Source: Phycisphaerae bacterium
GTDB lineage: Bacteria > Planctomycetota > Phycisphaerae > UBA1845
Reading direction: 5' to 3'
NCBI GenBank assembly: GCA_013360585.1
Contig: JABWBH010000034.1
Coordinates: 1-46,979, forward strand
DNA: 46,979 bases
Part shown: positions 9,262 to 17,758 of the stretch, piece by piece
How the letters are laid out: each line of letters starts with the position of its first letter
Position numbering within the stretch: position 1 is the first letter of the stretch
Translations under genes and position numbers: made by a program
Notes under the pieces: generated by a model
What the model was told of the DNA's origin: nothing
Databases searched by the model: none
What the model saw: the letters and a program-made list of their open reading frames with translations, nothing else

Positions 9262-9888
9262 ATGCGAAGTCACGCATTGGGACGCGGGGGCGTCGCCCTT
9301 GCGCTTGTCGCTGCGGCAGCCGGTCTGGGCGCCTGTGCGAAATCGGATCGCGGACCGGTTCAGACCGAACCCGCGTCCGGTCGAAGCCCCCACGCGCACG
9401 GGGTCTTCAGCGACCGCCTGCGAGCGATCATGACGGAAGTGGAGCGTGCCGCGCGCACGGCGTGGCCTCAGGAGGTGGACGCGGAGTCGTCCGCAACTGC
9501 GTCCCAGCGCGCCGCCGCCTTGACGAGGATGGCGGGACCGGCGGCGGGTCTGGAGGCGGCGGCGGGAAAACTGCCCGATGCGGTTGCTCATGTCCGCCTC
9601 AGCCAGGCGGATCGCCGTGCGTTTGAGGCGCTGGCGGCGACGCTCGGCGAACAAACCGGGACGCTGCGGGCCCGGATCGACGCGGGCGATCTGGATGGGG
9701 CGCGTGAAACGCTCACGCATATCAACGCCACCTGTATCTCCTGCCACGAACGCTTTCGCGACGTATCAGGCCCGATGCTCGACACCGGTCCGCAACACGC
9801 CGCCGTACCGCGACGCTCACCGACGGCCTGTGTGTCCCGAACGTTCCTCGACCGGTTGCCGTCGCGAGAAGAAGCCTTGTCGCGGTGA
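9262..9888 (+). CDS. Cytochrome c'-like lipoprotein
   Basis: Predicted periplasmic c-type haem protein. ATG 9262 is preceded by GAGAGG at good spacing and begins a lipoprotein-type signal peptide: basic start, hydrophobic stretch, then LGAC, so Cys is likely lipidated. The mature part is helical and Ala-rich. A haem-binding CISCH lies at residues 158-162 in the context CISCHERFRD, near the C-terminal end, the layout of four-helix-bundle cytochromes c'. About 45 residues follow the haem site, longer than usual, and the last part is low in structure. Length 208 aa. Role (electron transfer, NO or CO binding) cannot be told from sequence. Divergent from the porin gene. Confidence 0.85.
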   Translation: MRSHALGRGGVALALVAAAAGLGACAKSDRGPVQTEPASGRSPHAHGVFSDRLRAIMTEVERAARTAWPQEVDAESSATASQRAAALTRMAGPAAGLEAAAGKLPDAVAHVRLSQADRRAFEALAATLGEQTGTLRARIDAGDLDGARETLTHINATCISCHERFRDVSGPMLDTGPQHAAVPRRSPTACVSRTFLDRLPSREEALSR

Positions 9889-9974
9889 GTCCGCCGGCGC
9901 CCAACCGGGTGGCCTTCATGTTGTAGTTGCCGGGTGACGCATTCCGGAGGATTGCGGATCCGGCGGACAGGTGG

Positions 9975-10002
9975 TTGACACGATCATCCGGTTCGGAACG
10001 AT
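9975..10002 (+). promoter_or_regulatory. Putative promoter immediately ahead of the LAB_N gene
   Basis: A perfect -35 TTGACA (9975-9980) is followed at 16 bases by AACGAT (9997-10002, 3 of 6 matches). Transcription would start within a few bases of ATG 10011, which has no Shine-Dalgarno sequence, so the transcript may be leaderless. It would drive the whole 10.0-17.8 kb cluster. Confidence 0.4.
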
Positions 10003-10010
10003 ACCCCTTC

Positions 10011-10634
10011 ATGAGAGTGTGCCTTGCGTGGGCGGCGCTGACCCTGGGGTTCACCGCGGCGAGTTCCTTCGTCTTCGGACAGAGTGACGCCGCCGGTGCG
10101 ACCTCCGCCGAAGACGCGGCGCAGACCGGGGTTCCGCCCGAAGCCCTGCGTCAGCGGATCATTGAGTTGGGGCGCGACGAGGTCGATGACGCGGTCTTCC
10201 GGCGGGAAGTCGAGCGCCTGATCGGCGAGGAGATCGCCCCGACGGGGTGGGTCGAGCGCGTCCGGGGGACGCTGTCGAATCCGTGGGTGATCTTCGGGTT
10301 CGCAGCGCAGGGCGTGTTCATGATGCGGTTCGTCGTGCAGTGGATCGCCAGCGAGCGGCGGAAACGAAGTTACGTTCCGATCGCGTTCTGGTGGCTGTCG
10401 CTGGCGGGCGGGATCAGCCTGATGACGTACGCGTATCACCGGCGGGATCCGGTGTTCCTTTTCGGACAGGCGCTGGGGTGCGTGATCTACGTGCGCAATC
10501 TGCTGCTGATCCGGCGACGGGCGGAGGCGCATCGGGACGCGGTCGAGGAGCGAGCGGTCAGGTCACGCGCGTCGCTTGACGGTGACGCGATGCCGCGCGA
10601 CGGCGCCGCTTCGTTGGAGGTCTCCGGCGGATGA
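10011..10634 (+). CDS. Lipid A biosynthesis N-terminal domain (LAB_N) membrane protein
   Basis: First gene of the envelope glycan cluster. ATG 10011 starts a signal peptide or first helix (MRVCLAWAALTLGFTAASS). A soluble, acidic stretch of about 70 residues follows, then the LAB_N domain at ~80-180: 'NPWVIFGFAAQGVFMMRFVVQW', 'SERRKRSYVPIAFWWLSLAG', 'LIYVRNL'-like VIYVRNLLLIRRR, with three membrane helices. This domain occurs with dolichyl-phosphate-mannose-synthase-like glycosyltransferases and in lipid A modification proteins; its exact activity is not established. Here it overlaps the next gene, a GT2 enzyme, by 4 bases, matching that association. An alternative TTG start at 9927 is unlikely because the extra residues are not hydrophobic. 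The tail after ~190 is charged and variable. Confidence 0.88.
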   Translation: MRVCLAWAALTLGFTAASSFVFGQSDAAGATSAEDAAQTGVPPEALRQRIIELGRDEVDDAVFRREVERLIGEEIAPTGWVERVRGTLSNPWVIFGFAAQGVFMMRFVVQWIASERRKRSYVPIAFWWLSLAGGISLMTYAYHRRDPVFLFGQALGCVIYVRNLLLIRRRAEAHRDAVEERAVRSRASLDGDAMPRDGAASLEVSGG

Positions 10635-11740
10635 CCCGGATGAACCAGGGGGGCAACAAGATCGGCGGCGCGGATTCCGCTTCCCGGGCTAAGACGCGGG
10701 CGTCGGGCGGGGGGGCGCCGTCAGGCGGATCGCCCGCTCTTTCGATTGTGATTCCGGCATACGACGAGGCCGGGAACGTCGGTCCGCTGCTGGAGGAAGT
10801 GCGCCGAGAGGCGGACGCACTGGGGCGATCCTACGAAATCGTCGTCGTCAACGACGGGAGCCGCGACGGGACGGATCGCGCGCTCGACGAGCTGGCTCGC
10901 GGCGACGCGAGAATCCGCGTCATTCACTTCGCGGCCAACTTCGGACAGACGGCGGCACTGGCGGCGGGGCTGGAGGCGGCGACGGGCGACGTCATCATCA
11001 CGATGGACGGCGACCGTCAGAACGATCCGTCGGAGATGCGCCGTCTGATCGAGAAACTCGACGAAGGTTACGCCTGCGTCAGCGGGTGGCGGCGGGACCG
11101 CCACGACGACGCGCTGCGCAGCTTCGCGTCCCGCATCGCCAACCGATTGATCTCGAAGGCGACGAGCCTTCCGCTGCACGACTACGGATGCACGCTGAAG
11201 GCGTACCGCCGGGACGCCCTGGATCCGAGCCAGCTTTACGGCGAGATGCACCGGTTTCTTCCGGTGTACGTGCGGGCGCGGGGCGGGTCGGTGGCGGAGA
11301 TCGTGGTGCGCCACCGGCCGCGCGTCGTCGGCGTCAGTAAATACGGGTTCTCGCGCATCCCGCGCGTGCTGGCGGATCTGGCGCTGGTCCGCCTGCTCTT
11401 CAAATACCGGACGCGCCCGTCGCATCTTTTTGCAAAGGTGGCGGGATATCTTTTTGCGACGGGGGCGCTGGTTGGCGGCTACGGCGTGGTGCGCGGACTG
11501 GGAAAAGCGCCGATCCTGGATATGCCTGTGCTGCTGGCGGCGGTTCTGGGCGTCGGGAGCCTGTCACTGGTCGGCATCGGGCTTTGCTGCGAACTTGTGA
11601 TGCGCAATCATTTCTACGTCCTCGGACGCCGTCCGTGGCGCATTGCACGGACGGTCAACCTTCCAGACCCCGCCGCGACCGGGATGGTGTCGGATCGAAC
11701 CGCGCCGACGAAGGCGGTGCAGGGTCATGCCCCTCTTTGA
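10631..11740 (+). CDS. Family 2 glycosyltransferase, polyprenyl-phosphate sugar transferase type
   Basis: Likely transfers a sugar from a nucleotide donor to a polyprenyl phosphate at the inner membrane (DPM1/ArnC/GtrB group). ATG 10631 has GGAGG ten bases upstream and overlaps the previous stop by 4 bases. A Gly/Ser/Ala-rich leader of ~35 residues precedes the GT-A domain: SIVIPAYDEAGNV, VVVNDGSRDGT, then MDGDRQND near residues 124-131 carrying the metal-binding acidic motif, and a GCTLKAYRRD segment. Two C-terminal hydrophobic helices (~265-330) anchor it, as in this group. Length 369 aa. With the LAB_N protein just upstream it suggests a flippase/transferase pair for lipid-linked sugar. 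Donor sugar unknown. Confidence 0.92.
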   Translation: MTRMNQGGNKIGGADSASRAKTRASGGGAPSGGSPALSIVIPAYDEAGNVGPLLEEVRREADALGRSYEIVVVNDGSRDGTDRALDELARGDARIRVIHFAANFGQTAALAAGLEAATGDVIITMDGDRQNDPSEMRRLIEKLDEGYACVSGWRRDRHDDALRSFASRIANRLISKATSLPLHDYGCTLKAYRRDALDPSQLYGEMHRFLPVYVRARGGSVAEIVVRHRPRVVGVSKYGFSRIPRVLADLALVRLLFKYRTRPSHLFAKVAGYLFATGALVGGYGVVRGLGKAPILDMPVLLAAVLGVGSLSLVGIGLCCELVMRNHFYVLGRRPWRIARTVNLPDPAATGMVSDRTAPTKAVQGHAPL

Positions 11741-11854
11741 GCGGCCCAGGGTCCGGCTGCCCTCCGAACCGCCGCCGTTCCAGCCCAGCGATCGCTTTAT
11801 CCGATAAATCTCCGGCGTTCCGCGCCGGGTATCCGCGCGGAGCCGGAGAAAGTC

Positions 11855-13009
11855 ATGCACAAGGTCACGGATCGCCGGTCTTCGTCGCCCGTGAGGCGCG
11901 TTCCGGTCTGCGCGCCGGTTCTGGACGGACGCGAGCGCGCGTACGTTCTCGACGCGCTGGACAGCGGCTGGGTGTCCTCGCAAGGCGAGTACCTCGACCG
12001 GTTCGAGCAGGCGTGGGCGCGGGCGTGCGGCGCGGCGCACGGCGTGGCGTGCTGCAACGGGACCGCGGCGCTGCACCTGGCGCTGAAGGCGTTGGGCGTC
12101 GGCCCCGGCGACGAAGTGCTGATCCCGGCGTTCACGTTGATCGCCTCGGCCAACATGATTCACCTTGCGGGGGCGAAACCCGTGCTGGTGGACGTCCGTC
12201 CAGATACGTGGTGCATCGACCCGCGGCGCATCCGGGAGAAGATCACGCCGCGAACGCGGGCGATCATGCCGGTGCATATGTACGGACACCCGTGCGACAT
12301 GGACCCGATCCTCGCCATCGCCCGGGAGCACGGGCTTTATGTCATCGAGGATGCGGCGCAGGCCCACGGCGCCACGTATCAGGGGCGTCCCGTCGGCGGG
12401 TTCGGCGACGCGGCGTGCTTCAGCTTTTACGGAAACAAGATCATCACCTGCGGCGAAGGCGGGATGGTGCTGGCGCAGGACGCGGCGGTCGCGGAGCAGC
12501 TGAGATTGTTGCGGAATCAGGCATTCGGACCGGTCCGCTTCGTACACGACGAGATGGGTTTCAACTACCGCCTGACGAATCTTCAGGCGGCGATCGGCCT
12601 GGCGCAGGTGGAGCGGATCCAGGAGAAACTCGCCCGGAAGCGCGCGATTGCCGAGCGGTATGACGCGCTGCTGAAAGACGTCGAAGGCCTGCGCCGTCCG
12701 GTCGAGCTTCGCGGTTGCCGGAACGTGTACTGGATGTACGGCGTGGTGCTCGAGGAGGGGTTCGGGTGCGAGCGCGGCGCGACGATGTCCAGGCTGGCCG
12801 AACGCGGCGTGGAGACGCGTTCGTTCTTCATTCCGATGAATCAGCAGCCGGTCTTCGACGGGCGCGACCCGCACCGGCTGGACCTCCGCGGGCGCTACCC
12901 GGTCAGCGAGCATCTGGGCGCGAGCGGACTGTATCTGCCGTCGGGCGAGGGGCTGACGGAAGCGGAACAGGAATACGTGGTGGAGCAGTTGCGGGCATGT
13001 CAGCGTTGA
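11855..13009 (+). CDS. DegT/DnrJ/EryC1/StrS family PLP-dependent aminotransferase
   Basis: Makes an amino sugar by transamination of a nucleotide-linked keto-sugar. ATG 11855 has GGAG eight bases upstream. Fold type I features: the N-terminal pattern DSGWVSSQGEYLDRFE, a Gly/Ala cofactor-loop (ACGAAHGVACCNGTAALHLA), VIEDAAQAHGA with the conserved Asp, and the PLP lysine K195 in YGNKIITCGEGG. Length 384 aa is normal. It is separated by 114 bases from the upstream GT2 and overlaps the next GT2 by 13 bases, so all probably act on the same glycan. The substrate (for example a 4-keto-6-deoxy sugar) cannot be decided; no dehydratase for such a sugar lies in the window. Confidence 0.94.
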   Translation: MHKVTDRRSSSPVRRVPVCAPVLDGRERAYVLDALDSGWVSSQGEYLDRFEQAWARACGAAHGVACCNGTAALHLALKALGVGPGDEVLIPAFTLIASANMIHLAGAKPVLVDVRPDTWCIDPRRIREKITPRTRAIMPVHMYGHPCDMDPILAIAREHGLYVIEDAAQAHGATYQGRPVGGFGDAACFSFYGNKIITCGEGGMVLAQDAAVAEQLRLLRNQAFGPVRFVHDEMGFNYRLTNLQAAIGLAQVERIQEKLARKRAIAERYDALLKDVEGLRRPVELRGCRNVYWMYGVVLEEGFGCERGATMSRLAERGVETRSFFIPMNQQPVFDGRDPHRLDLRGRYPVSEHLGASGLYLPSGEGLTEAEQEYVVEQLRACQR

Positions 13010-13788
13010 CGCCGGTTCTGACGGGGTACGCCGACGAGCGGAACGCCGCGGAAGAAGCGGCACGTCGGCCTGCGCCGTTTCAGCCGAAGCTGACATCGAT
13101 CATTCTGGCCACCTACAACGAGCGCGAACTGATCGCGGACACGATCCGTGGGATCTTTGAGCACGTGACCGGTGAAGTTGAGGTCATCGTGGTGGACGAC
13201 GACTCGCCGGATCAGACGTGGAAGCAAGTCGCCGAGATAGGAGATGATCGGGTCAAAGTCATCCGCCGGGTGGCGACTCGGGGGCTGGCGTCAGCATTCA
13301 ACCGCGGGATCATCGAGTCACGCGGCGACGTGGTGGGCTGGATGGACGCGGACATGTGCATGCCGCCCTCGCTCCTGCCCGAGATGATCCGCCGTCTTCA
13401 GGACGCGGAGGTCGTCGTCGGATCGCGTTATGCGCCCGGCGGAAGCGACAACCGCCACGCCCTGCGGGTCTTCGCCAGCCGGCTGATCAACCGTTTCGCG
13501 GGCCTGGTTCTGGGCTACGGCATCCGTGACTACGACAGCGGTTTTGTGGTGCTGCGGCGGAGCGTGTTCGACCGAGTATCCATCATCCCGACGGGATACG
13601 GAGCGTATTTCATCGAGTTTCTTTTCACGTGCCGTCGGAAGGGCCTTCGCGTGACCGAAGTGGGGTACGCGTTTCGAGACCGGGCGGTGGGGGTGTCCAA
13701 GTCGGCGCCGAGCCTGCTTCGCTTCTTCTGGACGGGGATGGGCTACGTCACGCGTATTCTGACAGCGCGTTTCCGGAGGATCGACTGA
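12997..13788 (+). CDS. Family 2 glycosyltransferase (DPM1-like)
   Basis: Second GT2 enzyme of the cluster. ATG 12997 lies inside the end of the aminotransferase (13-base overlap); the frame is open further upstream, but that part shadows the aminotransferase. After ~30 variable residues the GT-A core begins: SIILATYNERELIADTI, VIVVDDDSPDQTW, GLASAFNRGI and WMDADMCMPP with the metal-binding Asp pair at about 117/119, then 'GSRYAPGGSDNR'. It has a short C-terminal amphipathic section and no clear membrane anchor, unlike the first GT2. About 263 aa, the normal size of polyprenol-phosphate mannosyltransferase-type proteins. Followed without gap by the cupin gene (TGA then ATG). Donor and acceptor unknown. 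Confidence 0.92.
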   Translation: MSALTPVLTGYADERNAAEEAARRPAPFQPKLTSIILATYNERELIADTIRGIFEHVTGEVEVIVVDDDSPDQTWKQVAEIGDDRVKVIRRVATRGLASAFNRGIIESRGDVVGWMDADMCMPPSLLPEMIRRLQDAEVVVGSRYAPGGSDNRHALRVFASRLINRFAGLVLGYGIRDYDSGFVVLRRSVFDRVSIIPTGYGAYFIEFLFTCRRKGLRVTEVGYAFRDRAVGVSKSAPSLLRFFWTGMGYVTRILTARFRRID

Positions 13789-14202
13789 ATGCCCGCGACT
13801 TCCCCCAGAACGAACTCCAGCATGCACGACGTGATTCACCCCTCGTTCACCCGGCGTGACGAGCGGGGCACCTTCACGGAAGTGCTGCGTGAAGGTCCGT
13901 GGCACACCGTCATCACGGGGAATATGCGATCCGGGGCCGTGCTGGGGCATCATTATCACCGCCGGACGCGAATGTGCTTTTTTCTGCTGCGCGGGCGCGC
14001 GACGGTGCAGATTGTCCGCGTAACCGACGGGCATCGCCGGACCACCCACCTGGAAACCGGCGAGGGGACGTATCTTGAGACGAACGAAGCGCACGCGATC
14101 CGCTTTCTGGCCGACGCGGAGTTCCTGCTTCTGAAGTCCGAACCTTATGACCCCGCTCGACCCGACACGATCCCGTTCCGGGTCGAAGACGACCCCGCCT
14201 GA
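13789..14202 (+). CDS. Small cupin-fold protein, WxcM/FdtA-like
   Basis: A 137-residue single-domain cupin. The barrel motif 1 is visible as GHHYHRRTRMCFFLLRG (residues ~52-68), with His residues placed to bind metal or substrate; motif 2 lies around ETNEAHAIRFLADAEF. Such proteins in sugar clusters are often nucleotide-sugar isomerases/epimerases (FdtA, WxcM C-terminal type) but can be non-catalytic. Here it sits between a GT2 and methyltransferases in an operon with an aminotransferase, which supports a sugar role. ATG 13789 directly follows the preceding stop. An internal Met at residue 12 is an alternative start. Confidence 0.8.
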   Translation: MPATSPRTNSSMHDVIHPSFTRRDERGTFTEVLREGPWHTVITGNMRSGAVLGHHYHRRTRMCFFLLRGRATVQIVRVTDGHRRTTHLETGEGTYLETNEAHAIRFLADAEFLLLKSEPYDPARPDTIPFRVEDDPA

Positions 14203-14223
14203 CCGCCCGACCGACGAATCACG

Positions 14224-14970
14224 ATGGAACCGGCCGAGTACAACCGTCTTCGTCACTTCGAGACCTGGTACTGGTGGTACCTGGCGCAGCGCGAGAATGT
14301 TCTCGAGGCGATCCGGGAGCTGCGTTTGCCCCGGGAAGCGCGGGTGTTCGACGCCGGGTGCGGAACGGGGGGCAATCTTGAAGCGGTGCTGTCGGATGCT
14401 CCGGTCCGCGGATACGGAGCGGATGTGTCGCCGCTGGCGGCGTCGCACTGGGGAGCGGAGCTTCAGCGAACCGGGTGTGTCGCTTCCGTCAATGACCTGC
14501 CCTACGCGGACGAGGTCTTCGATCTGGTGTATTCGGTGGACGTGCTCGGATGCCGAGGGGTTGACCCTGGGCGAGCGTTGAATGAGATGGCGCGGGTGCT
14601 GAGGCGCGGCGGCGCGTTGGTGCTGTTGCTGCCTGCGTTTCAGTGGTTGCGCTCGGCACACGACGAAGCCGTCCACTCCGAACGAAGATACACGGTCGAA
14701 TCCCTGAGGAGGGCGGTCCAGGCATCGGGTTTCCGCGTCCTGAAGGCGGGATACCGATTTTCGTTGTTTTTTCCGATGATTGCGGCGGTTCGGCTGGCGC
14801 GGAAACGACGCGTCGGCGGGGGATCGCCTGAGTCCGATCTGGCGTCGCTTCCGAACTGGCTGAACACGGCGCTGCTGAGTGTCAGCCGGCTGGATCATTG
14901 CTTGTGTCGTCGCGTTCCGCTGCCTTTCGGATCGACGGTGCTGCTCATGGCGCGAAAGGAGGCGGGATGA
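14224..14970 (+). CDS. Class I SAM-dependent methyltransferase
   Basis: Probably methylates a small molecule or glycan in the same pathway. Motif I is VFDAGCGTGGNL at ~43-54, followed by an acidic strand end (GYGADVS), motif near LPYADEVFDLVYSVDVL (~98-114) and ARVLRRGGALVLLLPA (~124-139), the usual order of Methyltransf_11/23 proteins. The N-terminus has an aromatic-rich HFETWYWWYLAQRE segment seen in this group of bacterial methyltransferases near glycosyltransferases. A hydrophobic stretch around 180-195 (FSLFFPMIAAVRLA) suggests membrane contact. Length 248 aa. Overlaps the next methyltransferase by 4 bases (ATGA). Confidence 0.88.
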   Translation: MEPAEYNRLRHFETWYWWYLAQRENVLEAIRELRLPREARVFDAGCGTGGNLEAVLSDAPVRGYGADVSPLAASHWGAELQRTGCVASVNDLPYADEVFDLVYSVDVLGCRGVDPGRALNEMARVLRRGGALVLLLPAFQWLRSAHDEAVHSERRYTVESLRRAVQASGFRVLKAGYRFSLFFPMIAAVRLARKRRVGGGSPESDLASLPNWLNTALLSVSRLDHCLCRRVPLPFGSTVLLMARKEAG

Positions 14971-15776
14971 GCCTGTCGCGATCGTGGCAGTTCGTGGGCG
15001 GCGTAGACGGCTGGTCGTACCGGTTCTTTGATGCGCTGCGACGGAGGGTCAACCGACGTCTTGTGCGATTCCTGACGCAATCGCTGGAACAGCGACCAAC
15101 CGCAGGAAACGAGGGTGGAGGGCGGGCGCTTGCCGACCGCGGCTGGCGCGTGATGGAGGCGGGTTCCGGAACGGCTTTTGCGACGTCACTCTTCGCCGAT
15201 GATGCCCGGACGACCGCGGCCGTCTGTCTGGACTCGGACGAGGAGGCGCTGCGCGCCGCCCGGGCGCGGGATCCACGTGTGCTGGCGGTGGTCGGGGATC
15301 TTCGAGCAATGCCTTTCCGCGACGGCGCCTTCACCCTGGTCTTCAACAGCAGCACGCTCGAGCATCTCGACCGACCGCTGGACGGCCTGAAGGAAATGAC
15401 GCGCGTGTGTCACTTGCGGGGCCGCGTGTTCGTCGGCGTGCCTTATGCCGCCGGACCGCTGGGTTTTCAACCGCTGATTCGACGGACGCCCTGGGGAACG
15501 TGGATCGGTCCCGTGTTCAGCCGACGCGCGCTGGACGCGCTCCTGCGGCGGGCGGGGCTGACCGTCGAGTCCGGGTTGACGTATTTCTGGCGGTTCTTCA
15601 TCGGCGCGGTCGCACGCCGGTCCGAAAGCGTCCTCGTCGAACGACGGGTCGACACTCTTGAGATCCCACCTGGTTCACCGATGTCGGAGGCGTTAGCGCC
15701 CGCATCGGACGCGCGCCCCGCGACACGGGTCGGCGCTGCGGAACCGGATATCGGCGACGAGGAGTCGCGGATATGA
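14967..15776 (+). CDS. Class I SAM-dependent methyltransferase
   Basis: Second methyltransferase of the pair; 269 aa from ATG 14967, which overlaps the previous stop and has AAAGGAGG upstream. The AdoMet-binding core: VMEAGSGTAFATSLF (motif I, residues ~53-67), CLDSDEEAL (acidic residue binding ribose), GDLRAMPFRDGAFTLVFNSS (~110-129), then STLEHLDRP. The 'SSTLEHL' element is typical of Methyltransf_11. A C-terminal extension of ~50 residues is Pro/Ala-rich and not part of the fold. The N-terminus is basic (RRRVNRRLVRF). It does not resemble the preceding methyltransferase beyond the fold, so this is not a recent duplication. Overlaps the next gene by 4 bases. Confidence 0.87.
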   Translation: MSLSRSWQFVGGVDGWSYRFFDALRRRVNRRLVRFLTQSLEQRPTAGNEGGGRALADRGWRVMEAGSGTAFATSLFADDARTTAAVCLDSDEEALRAARARDPRVLAVVGDLRAMPFRDGAFTLVFNSSTLEHLDRPLDGLKEMTRVCHLRGRVFVGVPYAAGPLGFQPLIRRTPWGTWIGPVFSRRALDALLRRAGLTVESGLTYFWRFFIGAVARRSESVLVERRVDTLEIPPGSPMSEALAPASDARPATRVGAAEPDIGDEESRI

Positions 15777-17758
15777 TCGCGGCGGTATTGTTCGTGGCGG
15801 CGTTCTTCCCGGTTTACCTGCTGCTGCGCGAACCCTTCCGGAAGCTTCCGCTTCACATCGACACGGGTTTCTACGTCTCGAACGCCACGCTCGCGACCGG
15901 CCGCTGGGATTTCCGGCGCGGTTGGAACGCGCATTCTGCGGGGGGCAGCAAGCTGATCCCCGAGGCGTTCTTCTCCCGTCTCTACCTGCTCGGGCGTCGA
16001 GGCTCGGACGCCGGGACGGCGGCGCGACGCTACCTTTCGTGGTCGCGCTGCGGGACGTCGGTGGTGAACTACGTTTCCTGCATCCTGACCGGTGTTCTGG
16101 CGATGACCCTGGCCGATTTTGATGTTCGACTCTTTTACGCCGGATTGATCTGTCACGCCCTCTTGTCCAGCGAGCCGCATTACGGGGGCGGGTTCGAGTG
16201 CGCCGAAGTCTTCGAGGTTCCGTTTCAGCTTCTCAGCGTGGTCGCCTTCGCGATCGGAGTGAAGTCGGAAGCGCCGGACCTGGTGGCGCTGGCGGCGTTC
16301 TCGTTCGCATTTGAAGCTTGTTTTGTGAAGCTCAGCGGCGCCGTGAGTTGGACCGTTTTCTTCGGCGCAGGAATCGCGTTGGCGCCGTGGACCGCGGTTT
16401 CGGTACTGGCAGGCGGAGGCGCCGCCACGTTGATGTTCGCCGGGTGGCTCGTCTATCTCGGGCAAAGCCCGGTGCAGTGGCTTGTTCCGCTTCGGGGGCA
16501 CGAAGCGAGCTTTGCGAAGCGCGGCTCAGGCGTGCGTTACGGGCATCGTTTGCTCGAGAAAGGCAGTCGCTTCGTTCGAACCACCGTGCGACAACCGGTG
16601 ATTCCGCTGCTGGCGGCGGCGTCTGCGTTTCTGAACGCAACGCCGGATTCCTTGATCATCCTCTATCTTCTGGCGGCGTTGGCGGCATACGCGGTGCAGA
16701 ATACGGATTGTCGGTATTACCTGCTTCCGGTGCTTCCGCCGATTGCGGTCTGTGCGGCCGGCGCGGTGGTGGCGCTGGTGGACCAGGGGGCGGCGGGGAT
16801 CGGAGTGGGCGTCGTCGCGGCGTGGTTCTGGCTGATCGGAACGCCGGTGCGCGCCGCTTTCATGAACCCCGTGCGGCGGAACCGCTGGGTCTGGAGCGGG
16901 TCATTGAATCCGGCGCGTGCCGATGAAAACGCGGCGCTTGCCGGGTTTTGCGAAGGAGTAAGAACGATCGTCAGCGGGCGTTCGCTCCTGGTTTACGGAC
17001 CTCACAATCAGGCGGGCGTGCTGATCGGGTCGGGATGGCCGACCCCGATCGTGGCGCCGGAGCATTACCTGGACGACATGCATCCGGGATGGCAGGCCGA
17101 GTTGAACGAGAGGATGCTCGCCGATCCGCCGGCATTCGTTCTTGACACGGGGCGATGCTTTGACGTGGAGGCGGCGCACGTGGGGCTGGGGCTGGGCTAC
17201 CAGGTCGCAGCGCAGCAGACCGGATTCAGACTGTATCAGCTTGCCAGCCGCGAGGAACCCGGTGGGACCGTTGCGAAGGTGCGGACGTGGAGGCCGCTGA
17301 GCGGATCAGAGTGGGCGCGTTCCGGGCCTGCCGAGACGAACAAAGACAGCGCGGCGGGTTCGCAAGACGGACGAACGCATGACTTCGAGGACCACGTTGT
17401 ACTGCGCCGACTTTTGACTTCGCTGGCGGCGGGTGGATGTCGCGGAATCGGCGTATACGGCGCGGGGCGCTTCACGATCCGGATGGCGGACGTCTACCGG
17501 GCGTCGCCGGTTCCGGTGCGCGTCATCCTGGATGACGCGCCGCGACCGGATGCTCAGGGGCGCTTTCTGGACTGGCCCGTCGTCGAACCGTCGCGGGTTC
17601 GCGAGTTCAACGTGGACGCGATCGTGATTTCGACGGACCGGTTCTCGCGCGCGATGCGCCGGCGGTGGCGCGAGTTGGGGTTGTCCGAAATTCCGTCTTT
17701 TCCGATCGACACCCGCGCGGTAAGCACCCCGTCGCTTACAACATCATCCGCTCGATGA
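15773..17758 (+). CDS. Large membrane protein, GT-C glycosyltransferase-like, with fused C-terminal nucleotide-binding domain
   Basis: Last gene of the cluster, 661 aa. Residues ~1-370 contain about ten hydrophobic helices. The first is followed by a loop with [13 protein letters not shown], whose acidic residue is placed as in GT-C enzymes that use polyprenyl-linked sugars. Periplasmic-type sequence (~370-500) follows, including '[17 protein letters not shown]'. After a polar linker a separate domain (~545-650) begins with [18 protein letters not shown], a Rossmann-type glycine motif, then [20 protein letters not shown] and [15 protein letters not shown], the pattern of the N-terminal nucleotide-binding domain of PglD-like and CoA-binding proteins. 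Such fusion is unusual. The GT-C assignment is inference from topology. Its 3' end overlaps the convergent accC by 23 bases. Confidence 0.75.
   Translation: MIAAVLFVAAFFPVYLLLREPFRKLPLHIDTGFYVSNATLATGRWDFRRGWNAHSAGGSKLIPEAFFSRLYLLGRRGSDAGTAARRYLSWSRCGTSVVNYVSCILTGVLAMTLADFDVRLFYAGLICHALLSSEPHYGGGFECAEVFEVPFQLLSVVAFAIGVKSEAPDLVALAAFSFAFEACFVKLSGAVSWTVFFGAGIALAPWTAVSVLAGGGAATLMFAGWLVYLGQSPVQWLVPLRGHEASFAKRGSGVRYGHRLLEKGSRFVRTTVRQPVIPLLAAASAFLNATPDSLIILYLLAALAAYAVQNTDCRYYLLPVLPPIAVCAAGAVVALVDQGAAGIGVGVVAAWFWLIGTPVRAAFMNPVRRNRWVWSGSLNPARADENAALAGFCEGVRTIVSGRSLLVYGPHNQAGVLIGSGWPTPIVAPEHYLDDMHPGWQAELNERMLADPPAFVLDTGRCFDVEAAHVGLGLGYQVAAQQTGFRLYQLASREEPGGTVAKVRTWRPLSGSEWARSGPAETNKDSAAGSQDGRTHDFEDHVVLRRLLTSLAAGGCRGIGVYGAGRFTIRMADVYRASPVPVRVILDDAPRPDAQGRFLDWPVVEPSRVREFNVDAIVISTDRFSRAMRRRWRELGLSEIPSFPIDTRAVSTPSLTTSSAR

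Noticed and set aside
11564-13096. A 510-codon open frame on the minus strand opposite the aminotransferase
   Set aside because: No motif, and it lies opposite the DegT gene with its PLP lysine; a GC-driven shadow.
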